Below, one piece after another: positions 25,331-39,700 of a stretch of DNA of 64,000 bases (its first letter is position 1; each line of letters starts with the position of its first letter). The position numbers and the translations under genes are program-made. Under the pieces are notes generated by a model, which saw only the letters and a list, made by a program, of their open reading frames with translations, searched no databases and was not told where the DNA came from. Origin of the DNA: Epinephelus fuscoguttatus (lineage: Eukaryota; Chordata; Actinopteri; Perciformes; Serranidae); contig NC_064752.1 of assembly GCF_011397635.1 (NCBI RefSeq), forward strand, positions 637,501 through 701,500, given 5' to 3'.

Positions 25331-28300
25331 TCAGATAAAGTCTGCTTTCCAATAAAAGTATGTTTTTAGGAGAGAGTTAAACGAAAATAAAGGAGAAAAT
25401 ATAACACAAAAATATGAAGTAAGTGATGTAAAGTAGTTACATAAAGAGGCAGAATATAACAGGAGTGTGTTGCAGTAAAATGTGTATGCGTAACAAGAGT
25501 CAGGGGCGTCTCCAGGATTTGAGGACACTGGGTTTAGCCTCTGGAGAAAATATATTCCCACTGGATTAGATATTTTATTCACTCTGGCATCATATTTAAC
25601 CTTAAAAACTGTTTTTTAAATTTTATTTTCCAGATCAATTATGAACTGTGATGTTAAAAATGTTAATAGTTGTTAGTTTTTAGTATTGAATTGAAACATA
25701 ATCATTCCCAGCTGCTATCATGAACATTTTGAAAATTCTAAGTATTTCCGTTTCAACAGTCTTATGTCCTGAGGGACGGAGCTGTCCCAGAGGCTTGTGG
25801 TGTCAGACCAGATGCTGAGGTTCTGTTTGCCAGACGGCAGCAGGCAGAGCGCTTTGTGTGGTGGGTGATATTGATATAAGACAACATTCACATACATATT
25901 ACCCAGCAATCATCATTACATATCTGTAGATGACACAAATACAAATGAAATTAGGAATGTATTAGTTTACTCAATCATTTTTATAGTTAAAGTACAGTTT
26001 ATCATAGTTTACAAAGAATAAGCAGATAACGTTGTTTTAGGTTGATACTGTTTGACAAAAACAGAAAACCATGATGGAGATGGGTTTGTCTTTTTGAGAA
26101 CACCAGCAGTCCTGAGCAAGAATATATTCCAAACTTTATCTGAAGCTGATATGCAGCTTAACAAATCAGTCAGAGACAAGTGAAGTGGATATATTTCAAA
26201 TTTTATAGTCTTTCCGTAATATAATCCCCGTCTTTGTGTTTCCACAGACAGTGTTTCCCTCCAGCTGCAGTTAAGGAATAGCGGCTTAACACAAATATGA
26301 AGTAAGAATTTTGTCCTAATAAAACCCTAAATTTGGAAAACATCCGTCTGACGCCTCAGAATAATTGTTGGGGTGTATTTTTTGCACAAAACAAGGATTG
26401 TGTATTTTGACTTCACCACTGACATTAAAATTGTTTTATGGAGGGTCTTTAAACAGTCAGTCAGTCAGTCAGGAATTTCTACAGTCAGACAAACATTAAA
26501 GTGTCTGAATTATGTTTTAAGACAAACAAAAGTGTTTTTGGCTAAAAACAGGCTATCAAGGGTAGAAATAAACCTACTTATGAAGAATGACCCCAGTCAG
26601 AGTGTGAGATTATTACACATTATAGTACCTAATTATTATAACTGATGCAAACCAACACACCCTCACTGCGACCTCGTCACATGTCCACATTTGGTCATGG
26701 ACTTTCCACGTCCACATATGGCGTCCAAGGTACCCTGGATGTGTTGGTTGTTGACGTTCTGAGACTCTGTGTCAACTTCAGCCTGTTACATGCATTGTCT
26801 GTTTTCAAAATACACTTCTGTTTTCACAGGAAATGTACAGTTTGCATACAGTATCTTCCAAAATAAAAGCACTACGTTGGTATGACACCGCCAATTGATA
26901 TTTGTTGTCCCTCAACAACAAAAACACATGGTTAAGTTTGGGCAAAAAAAGCACGTGATTAGGTTTAGGAAAATGGAACAGGGTTTGGCTTTAGAATCTT
27001 TGGGTGAAAGTTGTATTTGTTGGACCCATCCATCACCCCTCCTGTCTGCACCAGCTGGACTTTCGCCACCTTAACTTTCATCCTTGTCCCACCACGTTTC
27101 CCCCTGACGCCACCGGACGCCCTAAACTACAGCGCCAACTGGCCGCGTTTCATGCCAACATTACAGGAAGCCTTTTTTCATTGGTTTCTGACGCCACAGT
27201 CACTGCCCAAGGGTTGGATTTCAATGACTTCAGGGGGCTGGAGCCTATCCCAGCTGACAGTGGGCGAGAGGCAGAGTCCACCCTGGACAGGCCACCAGAC
27301 TATCACACGGCTGACGCATAGAGACCATCTACACCCAGGTATAACGAGAGGACTTTGTATCAGCTCTATAGGGCGATCTCTGGATGCTCCAGCTTAAACT
27401 GGTAACCCTCTTGATGTGAGTCGAGTTCATATTTAATTATATTCACTTTCAGTAAAACTCCCCTACTCCTCCTTTTGTGCTGGACCTACTGTGTTCCCCC
27501 TGCTTTATTTTGAAGGAAACAGCTCTGGACTTCCGGTCCTGGCTCGGCTGTTTGTGTCACACTTAACGCTGCTGGCCGCGCCCACATTGTTTACATTCAG
27601 ACCTCCTTCACTAAAATTAAACGAATAAAACGAGGCTTTGAGAACTTGCAGCCGTCTTTTGAAATATTTCTCTGGACATTCGATCATTTTCTAATTTCTT
27701 GTTTAAAATAAGCAGCTGAGAACATGAACATATTCTTGTCTGTTACTTTTTCACTCAAAAAAAGAACCAAAAAACAACCCAAACCCCAGAATGACTCATT
27801 TTTTTGTTTAACAGGAATTTGGAATATGTGAACAAATCTTATGTAATGAGTGGGGAACTGTTAAAATTCCATCATTCATCAACGTGTCCTGCTGAAATGT
27901 AAAACAATAAGTCTTACTCAAGTATTATTCTTACATACAGATTTGAGTTACTTGTTCTTGAGTTCTTTCTTTTCATGCTGCTTTCCACTGCGACTCCATG
28001 TTAGAGGTCAATATTGCAGCTTTTCCTTCATGTATCTGACAGCTTTAGTTACTCACACATTACAGTTACAGATTAAGATTTTTGCATGCAAAACTTATAA
28101 AGATCTTAAAAGCTATAATGTTTTAAGTTAAACAACAAAACGTTTTTATGCAAGTACATAAGAAACAATTAGTCGACTGACAGACAAGTTATGAACAACT
28201 ATTTTAATAATCCTTTAGAATTCCTACAAAACAGCCGAATCAAATAATGGAGAAAATAATCCACTATGAAAATAATTGTTAGTTGCAGTTTGATACGAAA

Positions 28301-29430
28301 CTAGCTCCGTCTCAGCAGACTACAACAATGAAATCCTGCTTTTACAATTACAGTACTGCATTAGAAACAGGGGTGTGAATATAGACACTGCAGGTAGAGC
28401 AGTTGCACTGTGGCCCTGAGAAGTGTGAAGTTGTTAGGCAGAAAATGAGCCCTTGTGAGTAATTCAAATAGCCACCAAAGAATTATGCCTGTGTTCAAAG
28501 AAAAACTAACATTAAATTCAAAATGATGTCATGCACTTTATATGGCTTTGAGAAGGCAAACCCATCTCCATCATGGTTTTATGATTATGTTATTTATTTA
28601 TTTTGTAAAATAGCCAGTGGCAATCTGTAACAAAATGTTATAAAATATAACGTATGTGCTTATGCTACAAAAACTATAAATAAGGTTTAATAAACTATTC
28701 AATTAAATGAGTAACTCTTGTCTTATACATATACTGTACATATGAGATGATAATTGCTGGGTGATATGTATGTTGGTGTTATTCAGTGTCAAGTCTCTAT
28801 TTGATGGTGTGATGATCAGATTATATGGTAGCTAGTTCAGGCACATAACAAGTAACCAGCATGCCTTAGGGCCTGTTATAGTGTGCACGGGGTCTGCTGT
28901 AACTACCTAAGGCCACTGATTAGAAACAATAATCTACTAATGTATACTACTGCTACTACTTGCTACGTTTTAAAGTGACAAGTGACATTTTGAAAGCAGC
29001 ACTTTTACTTTTAACGGTCTACAACAGTGGATTGTTCCAGTGTGCTGTTGGTACTTTAACTTAAAGCAAGCAAGCAAAACTTTATTTATATAGCACAGTT
29101 CATTCCAGGTGGAAGCACAATGTGTTTCACAAAAAAGTAAAACTAGTTTAAAACAGTATAAAATTACAAAAGATAAAACCATAAGAGCAAAAATAAAATA
29201 AGAGTTGAGGGCAGAAATGGACTGCTAAAAGATAAAAAAGATAAAATAATTAAAATAATTAAAACCAGTAAAACCAGTAAAACAAAGGATCTGAATTCTT
29301 CCTTCGCCTCTGGTTGTTACACAAAACGCCTTTGGAGGTTAAACGTCGGGATTTTAACCGAGTTTGCCTCTTTTCATACGACTCCCATGTCTCCCACTTT
29401 TCCTTGGACCGCGAACGCAGCATTGCGGCA
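25331..29430. other. ssuh2-dynlrb1 intergenic spacer
   Basis: No host gene seen. Contains a recurrent repeat at about 27190-27330 (GAGCCTATCCCAGCTGACAG) and a second actttatttatatagc repeat near 29080; the rest is AT-rich and unremarkable. Open frames such as 27011-27397 fall on repeat sequence. Confidence 0.5.
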
Positions 29431-29436
29431 GTTGAC

Positions 29437-29452
29437 CCGGAAGTTTACGTCA
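29437..29452 (+). promoter_or_regulatory. ETS site plus CRE-like site upstream of dynlrb1
   Basis: CCGGAAGT (29437-29444) followed directly by TTACGTCA (29445-29452), about 90 bp before the dynlrb1 ATG in a locally GC-rich, TATA-less stretch. Motif match only. Confidence 0.45.
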
Positions 29453-29537
29453 GTTGTCTTCTCCCAGCAACCGGACTGAGCTGTTAGCTGTTGTTCTTCT
29501 GAGCTCGGAGATACAGATCTCTCCGCACAAAGTTAAC

Positions 29538-29878
29538 ATGGTAGGAAACGATGGCTGCCTCTGCGTGTGTTTTCTAAACATATTTATTTTTTCTGTGGTG
29601 ACCGTTGTGAAAATGTATTGTTTGAGGGGGGTTTGAAGATGCTAACCGCGGCTAGCTTACTTATGCTAGTCGGGCGTTGTCAGAATAGCAGCGTTAGTCA
29701 GTTAGCTCTCTGTAGGGTGTTTGAGAGCAGCGGTTTGTCCTGTCTGTGCCCCCTGTGTCCAGCACAGACAGAGAAATCAACTCACGCGACGTATATACGT
29801 TGATCTGGGCCATGTTTACAAACTAAATTATAACTGGAGCGATTGATGGCCTCTGAAGCGGCCCCAAGTGTCAGCTGA

Positions 29879-29924
<46 letters not shown>

Positions 29925-32900
29925 AACCCGAGCTTCTCTGTTGTTTGTTGTTTGTTGTGGTAGGCTGTCCGGTGTTTCTGATCATGTTAACTCTCAACTT
30001 AGAGCCGTTTCTGGTTGTCATAGTAACAACAGCTGTTTTCAAGCAGGAAAAGAATATGTAGCTGTCCTCATGAATGCCTCTTTGTTCACTTTTTCATGAC
30101 AGTATCAAAACACAGCCACCCTGATTCATCTTTGGGATTTTGTTTAAGGAAACCACTTGTTGTGATGGAATATGTTGAAAACAAGTAGAGAGCAAGTTGT
30201 GTTATGTAAAGAACTATTCGGCTCTTTCAGATTTCAAAAATGGAGGATTTTAACGGGATTCAAACTCACTCCATTGTGGGAAAATAAACAAGAACAGACA
30301 GTCGGTGCACCACCGTCTGTACACAGTAACATCATCACATACCCTGAAACTCTGACAGCATGCAGCCAGCTATGTTGTAAAGACACGAGCGCCATGTCCA
30401 TGCATTTAAGAACATTTTAGCATTTCACTGGTGTCCAACACAGAAAGCAGCTGTTAAAACCAGTTAATTCATAAACACAATGTTTGCTGTAGTGCTACAG
30501 ATCAATCAGAGCCAGTATTTATGTAATCATGTGGAAATAGTTTATTTTAGATAAAGCAGCAGCTGTTTAACAGATTTATTGCTAAGATAAATGATCTTTT
30601 GTTGTATCTTCAAGGCTATTTAAACATGTAAATATTTATACTGGTGAGCTATTTCCCAGTTTGTATTCTGTAATAATGTCAAAAAAATCTTGTTATAGCG
30701 AGAAAAACGTCCTTTCATGACAAATGTTTCATGTTATGTGTGTTAATGAGCAGTTTTTCTGGCATGGCAGTAAAAAGTTGTTGTGGGCTGATCTGTAGGA
30801 TTGCAAAGGAATGAAACGCCCAGTGCTCCCTGTGATGGGCTGGTACTTATTGCCTTTGTTGGTAACTGGTTAGGTTTAGAAAAGAGGAGTGGGGTTAGGG
30901 TAAAAATGTCAGGGTAAGCCAATCAGATGCAGAGGAAGGTGGGCCATGCCTTCACCATCACAGGATTCACAAATTCATATTGGTGTCGCAAAAGGAAAAA
31001 GAAAAAAAGTACTTTGTCATGTCTGCCAGCAAGTCTTGCAGCTCCCGAGTCACTTGATGCTGCTGACAGACTCTCTCCAGACATTGCCCTCCACATTGTT
31101 TCCTCCACATTAGCGTGTGGTAGTAGTGTGATAACTTGGCCTACCCACTGGACGACCTGCCCGGCCTGTTCGCCTCAGCAGCTGCCAGGACGGCAACCCT
31201 GTTGCTCACCAGACATTCTCCGATTTCACTATGGGCCTCACCTTTGTGTCCTCATCAAGATGGCACCCATCTTCAACCATGCACAGCTGGAGTTGATTTC
31301 TCTATATTTCACCGTGGAGGGCTGGGAGTGGTGAAAGGGAGTGCCCTTCATCAAGGATGAAGTCAGGCAGCAGCACCATCAGCAGCCTTGTTATGGACAT
31401 TAAAGGTGGAACTATTGCATGGCTTTTGAGAACGTTTTTTCCAGCAGCACCCACTCTGATGCGCAGCTTGCTTCAGATGTTGGCACCGTTAGCCGCGTTG
31501 TTTCCGGTTGGCTTTTGGCAGGGTTCGGACCAGTGTTGGTACTGTTGTTTTTGTCATGACCTGTAGGGTTTCAGTCACCTCAGTATCTAAATGAAATCCT
31601 CCTTACTCATGTTCCCATTTCCCAGGCTGAAGTAGAAGAAACTCTGAAGAGAATCCAGAGCCAAAACGGAGTGCAGGGAATCATCATCGCCAATGCAGAA
31701 GGTAAAACCATTAAATACTTACTCTTATTATATCCCCATAAAGGTGGCTCTTTTTCAATCTGGCTGGATCGCTAAATAGTGCCTTTCACTAACCAACTCC
31801 TTTGGAAATAGCCTCACTCTATAGTCAGTAGTCACTCTATGAGCCATACAGATTCTGTTTGGGAGAGTGCCCTACCACGCTGACATTACACTGATGTTGA
31901 ATTAGAGCTAATTGAACACTGATAAGAAAATGTATTTGTCTCTTGGTAATTATCACAGATTCAGTCAATAAAATTCACATGACGTTGAATGAACCAATTT
32001 CCCTCAGGTATCCCCATCAAGACGACTCTGGACAACACCAGCACGGTGCAGTATGCAGGGCTGATCCACCAGCTGGTGATGAAGGCCAGGAGCACCGTAC
32101 GAGACATCGACCCCCAGAACGACCTCACCTTCCTCCGTGTCCGCTCCAAGAAGAACGAGATCATGATCGCTCCAGGTGAGAGGGGAGGAAACAGACTTCT
32201 TCAGTGACTTGCTCAAAGACACTTCAACATGCAGACAGGGGACTGAACCACCAACCCTCTGATCTATGAAATCTGTTTTTTGGATTAACAAACACAAATA
32301 CATCCTGACCTTCGTCTGTTCTTTCACAACAAGCACGCAGAGTTATAGCCCTCCTCCTCATGTTAGCTTCAGCTCATTAACAGTAAATTTTTACAAATTA
32401 GGAGGACTTACAAACATCTTGCAAGAATTTTCTGTTTGCATGAAATTAAGAGTGTCTGCCTAAAGCTGCAGTGCAGGTTACAGAAGTCTGAACTGAACAC
32501 AAAGCAACACAGAGACTGTTAAAGGTGTTTCATTTGTGAGTCTTAGAGGGCAAATCCAGTTCAGACAAAGGCGTTGGTCAAATGTAACAAAACAATCAGC
32601 AGTATTTTCTGATCGTCAGCTGTTGGCAGTAAAACTTATTCCACCACGCGAGCTGTTCTAGTTGACTGCATCAGACAAACTCTCTGATTAAAGACTCTCT
32701 CTGCCCTCTTAAAATCATGACGTCCAGTTTACAGCCTCTGCATTGCAGTTCACCACACTCTGGCTCTTTATGATGCAGCTCATAATGAAGCTTCTCTGAG
32801 CACTTTGGGTGTTTCATAATCTGATAATACAGTGAGAATAATCTGATTTACTGTTGTAGATTATTTTAAAACCTTTACTTTGTATCCGACCTCATGATTT

Positions 32901-33746
32901 TTATCTTTGCATGTAGGGCTGGGTATCTAACTTTTTTTGTGAAACAACGAAGCAAAATGTGTCTCGAGCAAAATATGCTGCACAACAATTTAAATGCAAC
33001 ACTTTTGTTTTTGCTCCCAAAGTTCACAGGTTAAGTTAAAAATCCAAGACGTTTGACTTTTGGTCCCAAATTAGTTTAAATCCGTGTTAATGATCCGTCC
33101 TCCTGACAGGTGTGACATGCTGATTAAACAGCATCATTACTACACAGGTGTGTTTTGGGGAAGGTCACAATAAAAGAACACTCTGACTTGTGCAGTTTGA
33201 TCACACAACAGGGAGCGTGTCCTCGGCATCCTGACTGCAGGAATGTCCGCCACAGCTGTTGCCCTTGGACTTACTGTACGTTTCGCTAACATAAGCCGCC
33301 TCCCATGTCGTGTCCGTGAATTTGGCAGCACATCCAACCAGCCGGGAGGAGGAAGGGGTCTGGTTTGGGGACCTCACAGATGCATTCACAGACAGGCTCC
33401 ACTGATGCTGATTCAACATACATGCAAAAAAACCCATAAGTGCAGGACACACCGACGAGAGCAACAGACACTCACTGATGGCCCAACACTGATGGCCCAA
33501 CACTGATGGCCGACTGTCAGTTTGGTGTGTCAGGGCGTTTACAATCACACCGATGCTAAAAAGAAAGAAGAATTCCTCAGTGTCAGACATCAGATATCGT
33601 ATAAAAAATGTTCACGATACCAAACTCTATTTGCAATTAAGATCCTAAACTGTGTCTAAGTTTATTATCTAACGTTTAACTATTTCCCTTCTTTCTTCAC
33701 AGATAAGGATTATTTCTTGATCGTCATTCAGAACCCGTCGGACTGA
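29538..33746 (+). CDS. dynlrb1: dynlrb1, dynein light chain roadblock-type 1
   Basis: Complete 96-residue protein from four exons: 29538-29540, 31626-31701, 32008-32175 and 33703-33746. Exon 1 codes only for the initiator Met. The protein starts [19 protein letters not shown], contains the near-invariant [20 protein letters not shown] and ends [11 protein letters not shown]. It is a single Roadblock/LC7 domain. The family member dimerises and binds dynein intermediate chain, linking cytoplasmic dynein to cargo. Length is exactly that of vertebrate DYNLRB1, and all junctions are GT-AG in phase. DYNLRB2 is the main alternative; adjacency to map1lc3a, as in human, supports DYNLRB1. Confidence 0.96.
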
Positions 33747-36700
33747 GAAGAAGCAGCTGCTGTCCGACTCATTACTCTCTTCTTTTGTCTTTTATATTTA
33801 AAACAGCCAAACATTTTCTTTGTCTCGCTAAATCAAAAGAACCTGTTTAAGGAAGCTTTTATGCACTTGCTATACCAGGAAGTAGCGACAGGATTTGAAA
33901 GTGGATGAAACTGCTCTGCAGGCACATTTCTTTTTCCATGTTTTAGCATTCCAGTTCAGCCTCCACTCTTTGCACACTGTATGTTTTGTCACTGTGTTTA
34001 GTTTAAAGGTGTTTTAGCTCATGGTGAAAACTGCTCACCTGCTAAAAGACCTCTGACAGAAGTAGGAAACTTTAAACTGGACCGGTGCGTACATGCCTGC
34101 ACAGTGTAACAGAGAGAGAAAGACCACAGCACATCTTAAACTCTGAGGATGATTTCAGTTCAACCTTCATGGAAAATTTGGGATTGTTATTTATTGTTTT
34201 GTTGGCTACAGATGCTGAAGTACAGTATTTCACTGGTGAGCAGCGAACAACACTACGAATACTTCTCTGCTCGACCGTGTCAAGTTTCTGATGGTTATTT
34301 TTGACAAATTATAAAAATAAAAACAAGTCAAAATGACCTTGTGTTGTCATGTGCTCTGTATAAGTTACAGTCATGTTAACAGTTTCAGGGACATGTTAAC
34401 AAGCTGTTGATTTCACTAGTTTGACACCAGACTCAAGTATTTTTAAAGATCTGCCAGACACTCATGTTTCCAATGGTCATGGAAAACCTAGAATAGTCAC
34501 GGAATCTCACGGCCACATTTTCCAGGCCTGCAAAAGTCTGGAATTAGTCATCATCATTTAATGTTTTCGAAAAGTCATGGAATTTTACAGTCACGTTTTC
34601 CAGGCCTAAAAAAAGTCACGGAATTAATGAAAATTATTAAGTTTTCGAAAAGTCATGGAATTTCACAGTCACATTTTCCAGGCCTAAAAAAGGTCATGCA
34701 ATTAGTCTCAACATCATTTAAGGTTTTGGAAAAGTCTTGGAATTTTGTTGTGCATAACAAAATTGTTACAGTAATCTTCCATGTAATGTAACATAACGGC
34801 AAATTAATTTTCTGAATTTGTTGATTTATGTAGCCACAATACACATCTAAATGTCACAATGTTTAGTTTACCGTCGGTACGTTCGTCCTTTTCTGCCAGG
34901 GTTCATCTCTCTCTTCATGTATGCCCGCTAGCTGAAATTACTCTTGAATCGAGTTTTGATTTGAGGATTTGATTTGTTAGAAAAAAAGCTGGGCAAGAAA
35001 AAACAATTATGGGTGCGTACATGTGTGGGAACTGAAATTGACATTATCACCATATGAAGTTGTCTTGGCGATAGCGTTAGGAAACTGTTTTTAATACGTT
35101 TGGCAAAGAGAGCAATGTTTGAGGTCATGTTTTTAGCTTCATGATGAATGTAAGTACAGTAGTCATTCTCTTTTACCAAATAAAACCAAAATAATAAGCT
35201 GAAAGAGGCTAAAACTATAAAGCTGAGAGGAACTGTAGAGTCAGGTGATTGTTCTCTGCCGGTGTGCTGACGCTGGTTAACCCCTGTCACATTGCATAAT
35301 CTTTTTGTTGATGTGAAAATCTAAATAAGTGCAGCTTTACATAAATAATTTAACATCAAGCTGAGAAGAATTTAGAATGGGGAGTTTGTAGAGTGACCAC
35401 ACACAGTCATTATCTGTGTTTTTGTGTGTCCTGCATTTTTGTTACTTTGTCACTACAAAATAAAGTCAGAACCAGTGGTCTTAGTTTGCAAATTAGATCA
35501 GAAGTTAATCATATGAGAGCGAGTGCAAACGAGTGCTCTCAAAGCCACAGTTAAGTTTGGATCTCCAGTCCAGGCTACATGCTAGGGACTGCACTCAACC
35601 ATGAGACCGGTGTCATGATGGAAGCAGAAAATGGCGTTCCACAGCTGCGAGGGCAAGTCATGATTCAAGGAGATAAAGATTTGTGACAGGTTACTGTGTG
35701 GTGACCAGTCTGTTGCAGAGTGTCAGCCCTGGAGGTCAACGATTTTCTTGTTATCTTTGAAGTTGTAAGAAAGACCTTGTTTTTCTTCAAGTGTAATGTT
35801 GGCTCCATTTTGAAGGTGTCCATGTTAAGAGGAAATAAACCTCATAATCCTCAGAATTCTGACCGCTGGCTTTTTTATTACCAGCATTTAAAAACAAAAA
35901 TCAAAAAAATTCAAAATGTGCCCGAGAGAGAGATGGATCAAGAGAGGAAGAGCAGGAGGCCCACAGAGAAGGCTTATGTGTAGGGCCCAGTGTGTAGGTG
36001 CTATGTTCCTGTCAGATGGTATCCTATCAAATAGAGTGCCCCAGGGAGGACACTTTTCTGTAGGCTGACCAGAGGTTAGCGTCGCACTGGTTCCCTCATT
36101 AAAACGCCCACAGGATTTTTCCACTGGATTTTTGATTGCTGCCAAAATAAGCTCTGTGGCAAACAATTGTTTAACACGGTTTGTTCAGCAAGATAATCTT
36201 CACAAATGTACACCACTTTTTATGATAACTGAAGCCTCCATGCAATCGGCAGAAGTAAAAGCCAACGTAAGTTCAAAGTTCAATAGGTTTTTATTGTCAA
36301 TTGCTATACAGTATGTGCAGGACTGGACATAACCCTCTCACCTAGTATTAATGTCATACAGCTAAAGAGCTAAAAGAAAGCTAAATTGGAATAATAATAA
36401 TAATAATAACACAATGAAAACAATATGTACAAGTAAAAATAAAGATAAAACTAAGCAATATAACTTAAAGACAAGACACTGTCGAAGATACTCTAAACCT
36501 GTACAATCAAGGTCCATGTTGAGCAGCCTATGGGATGTACGTGATGTACACAGAGTGCAGCAGATACGGAGTGGTGCAAATGGTCAAAGTAAAGTGAAGT
36601 AAAGTGCACAGTGTAAAAACAGTCAGCAGCAGTTTGTAATATAATATAATAGACTATAAACAAACTACATTACAGTTGCATGACCTAACATCACCTAACA

Positions 36701-39700
36701 AGACTGTAAAGCCGTGTTAGCGTGATGACATTCTGTAGTCTCATTTAGCCACTTGTTAGCAGCCGCCTTTTATTAGTCATGAAGAGGCTTCAAAATTCAT
36801 GAGTGGAGTATTTACTGACGTATTTTATGTTTTAGAACAAAACATGGAAGTCTTCTTCACCTTGTGTTAGCCACAGACCTTATTTAGGAATCTAACCAAA
36901 AATCCATTCAAAAAACTCATTAACTTTAAGACCAGGGAACAAAAGGGAGTGCTAAAATGCTAACTCATATCTGGGTTTTAGGCAAGGAGCCTTTAACGTT
37001 TATTAGTGTCCTTGGTTTAAGGACGCGTTCCTAGGGCATTCTCTAGCTATAATATTAAATATACTATGACTAGTCCATAGCCATTGGTAGCTTTGTCACC
37101 TTCTACCTATGCCAGTCCTCAATGCCTATGTGCAGTTTCACATAGATTGACCACGTCAGTGAGTAGGAAAACGTGGGACAGACAGAATGACTGACTGACA
37201 GAATGACACACTGACAGTTTCCGTGATTATGTACAGCATACCATACCATGACTTAGTCATACCAAACATTAGAAACAACACCAACATTGGTCCACAGGGG
37301 GAGCCACAGCGATCGGTCACATTTTAGCCATTTTGAAGCATTTTTCTGTTGTTATAGCGCCACCCAGTTGCCAATTAGAGTTACATTTCTCCAGTCACCT
37401 TGAGGCGTCCTGTTCTACATATCTACCAAGTTTAGTAAAAATCCATATGGCGGTTAGGCCTAGATAAGAAATGAGCTCTCTAGCACCCCCATTTTGTTTG
37501 ATGGGCTCAATTATGGAGGGGTCCCCTCAGATTATGTGTGGTCATATGCCTACAAAGTTGCGTGGTGATGGGTGAAACCCTTGAGATGTTCTACACCTTT
37601 ATGTGATGAGCCACGCCCTCCGCAATATTCATTGCCTTATAGAAGCTCAGTTTTAGGAAGTTTTCCAACTTTTGCCAAGAGGGAACTTTAGATATTGGTC
37701 CCTAGATTATGTTCACCCAGTTTCATGCAGATCGCTCAAACTTCCTAGGAAGAGATCCATCTGAAGTGTTTTTCAAAAAATTCAAAATGGTGGAAAATCT
37801 ATATAAGCGGAAGTTATGGGTTCTTGAGGCAAATGTGTTCCTCATGAGGAGAGGCATCTCTGTGCAAAGTTTCATGTCTCTACCACATACGGGGCATGAG
37901 ATATGCCCATTCAAAGTTTGACATTTCAATGGGTTGCTATAGCGCCCCCCTTTGGCCAATTGATGTAATATTGCTTCATTGGCATCCTCCCATGACCCTC
38001 TACCACTGTGCCAAATTTCACATGGATTGACCAAGTCAGTGAGAACAACATGGAACACACACACAGAGTTTTCGTCATTATATAGTAAGATATATAATAT
38101 AACTTTATATATCTTCGAAGGAAAATTCAGTTGTCCAGCAGCTCATGAAGACAAAAACAACCACACTTCCCCTCACCATCATCATCATCAACAACAACAA
38201 CACACTGGTATCAAAATAGACATAAACTAAAAGATAGGGATGGGTACCGAACTCCGGTATTGAACGAGTCCCGGGGCTACATTCTTCCAGACCGCAGTAT
38301 TGATAAGCTCTGACCTAACGGTTCTGCTATCGGTACTGGAGCAGTCGCGTTTTTTTTTTTTTTTTTATCCGTTACTGTATCATAATTTATGTTCTTAATT
38401 TGTTTTTTTCTTCCTCAAAAAGTATCGACAAGAGTACCGTTAAAATACCGGCTCGATAAGCAGTATCGATAAGAGTAGTAGTACCGTTAAAATCTTAACA
38501 ATACCCATCCCTACTAAAAGATGTACAACACTATAACCAATTCCCAGAAAACGAGAGAAAGTCACGAGGGATCAAGGTAATAAAGTCATGTTTAGTGTGT
38601 TTGTGAAGCTGTGAAGGAGCAAACAGCCTGAGGGTTATGAGACTGTGAACTTTACAACAACAAAAGCACAGCCTGCTGTGTCAACTACTGGCTTGAGTCT
38701 TGCATCATTTCCTGTCAGAACCAAAAGACACAGCACTGAATTATTTAGAAAGAAAAAAGCAGGTATAACACTCAAAGAATCATCAGCTTCAGCGGTGACA
38801 CTGATTAAATGACAGTGATAATAATAACAACAGTGTAATAACACAGAAGCTCCGGAGTTAATAATTGGTGAACGTCCCCTTTAAAAGCCAGCGGATGACG
38901 TCAGCGCCTCGGTTTACTTGCTTTGTTTGTCCTCGAGCTGTTTTGGCTTCAGACACAGAGCAGAGACGACCGGAGACACTCAACCGAAGAACCCTCCAGA
39001 TTCTTTGTCGCCGAGTCGCGTTGGGAGCAGCTGAACTGCACATTCATTAGATAACAACTGTGTAATTACTGTGACAGAGATGCCGTCCGACAGACCCTTC
39101 AAACAAAGGAGGACATTTGGTAAGAAACCACCAAGGCGGTGATATCTGTAAGCTAGGTAGTTAGCCGGCCTGCTAGCCACCTAGCTTACCCCGTCTGTTG
39201 ACAAGTGTAGTTACATGTTGTTCACTTGTATGTTGTGTTATTGTAGCCGTTATAAACGTGTCACAGCTGGTTAAAACTCAGTGTTATGGCTCTGATTGTT
39301 AACGACATGGTGAGCTTCAGGGCTTCAAGTGTAAAGAGGACTCATTTCAGACAGATTTTTACTGCTAATGAAGGATGAAAAATAACATGTCAGATCTAAC
39401 TAATTCCCATCGACGCTGTGCACACAGTGTCTTCCACCCTTTGGTTGATCTCTTTGGGTTCTAATGTTTAAAGGCCATCTGGGTCACTGTCACATTAGCT
39501 TGGCGAGCCTTGAAGCTATCAAGGCCTGCCACCACCAGCGTTTACACAACTGGTTAAGCTAGCCTGGCTACACAGGCAGTAAAGGTTTAGTGTTTGCTCT
39601 AAAGGAAAACAACTTGTGCTGACACATTACCCCAGTACACGTGTTCAGTGATTTATGTGGTAATTTGATGCCAAACGACGGCCCCTGTGCAGGGAAGGGA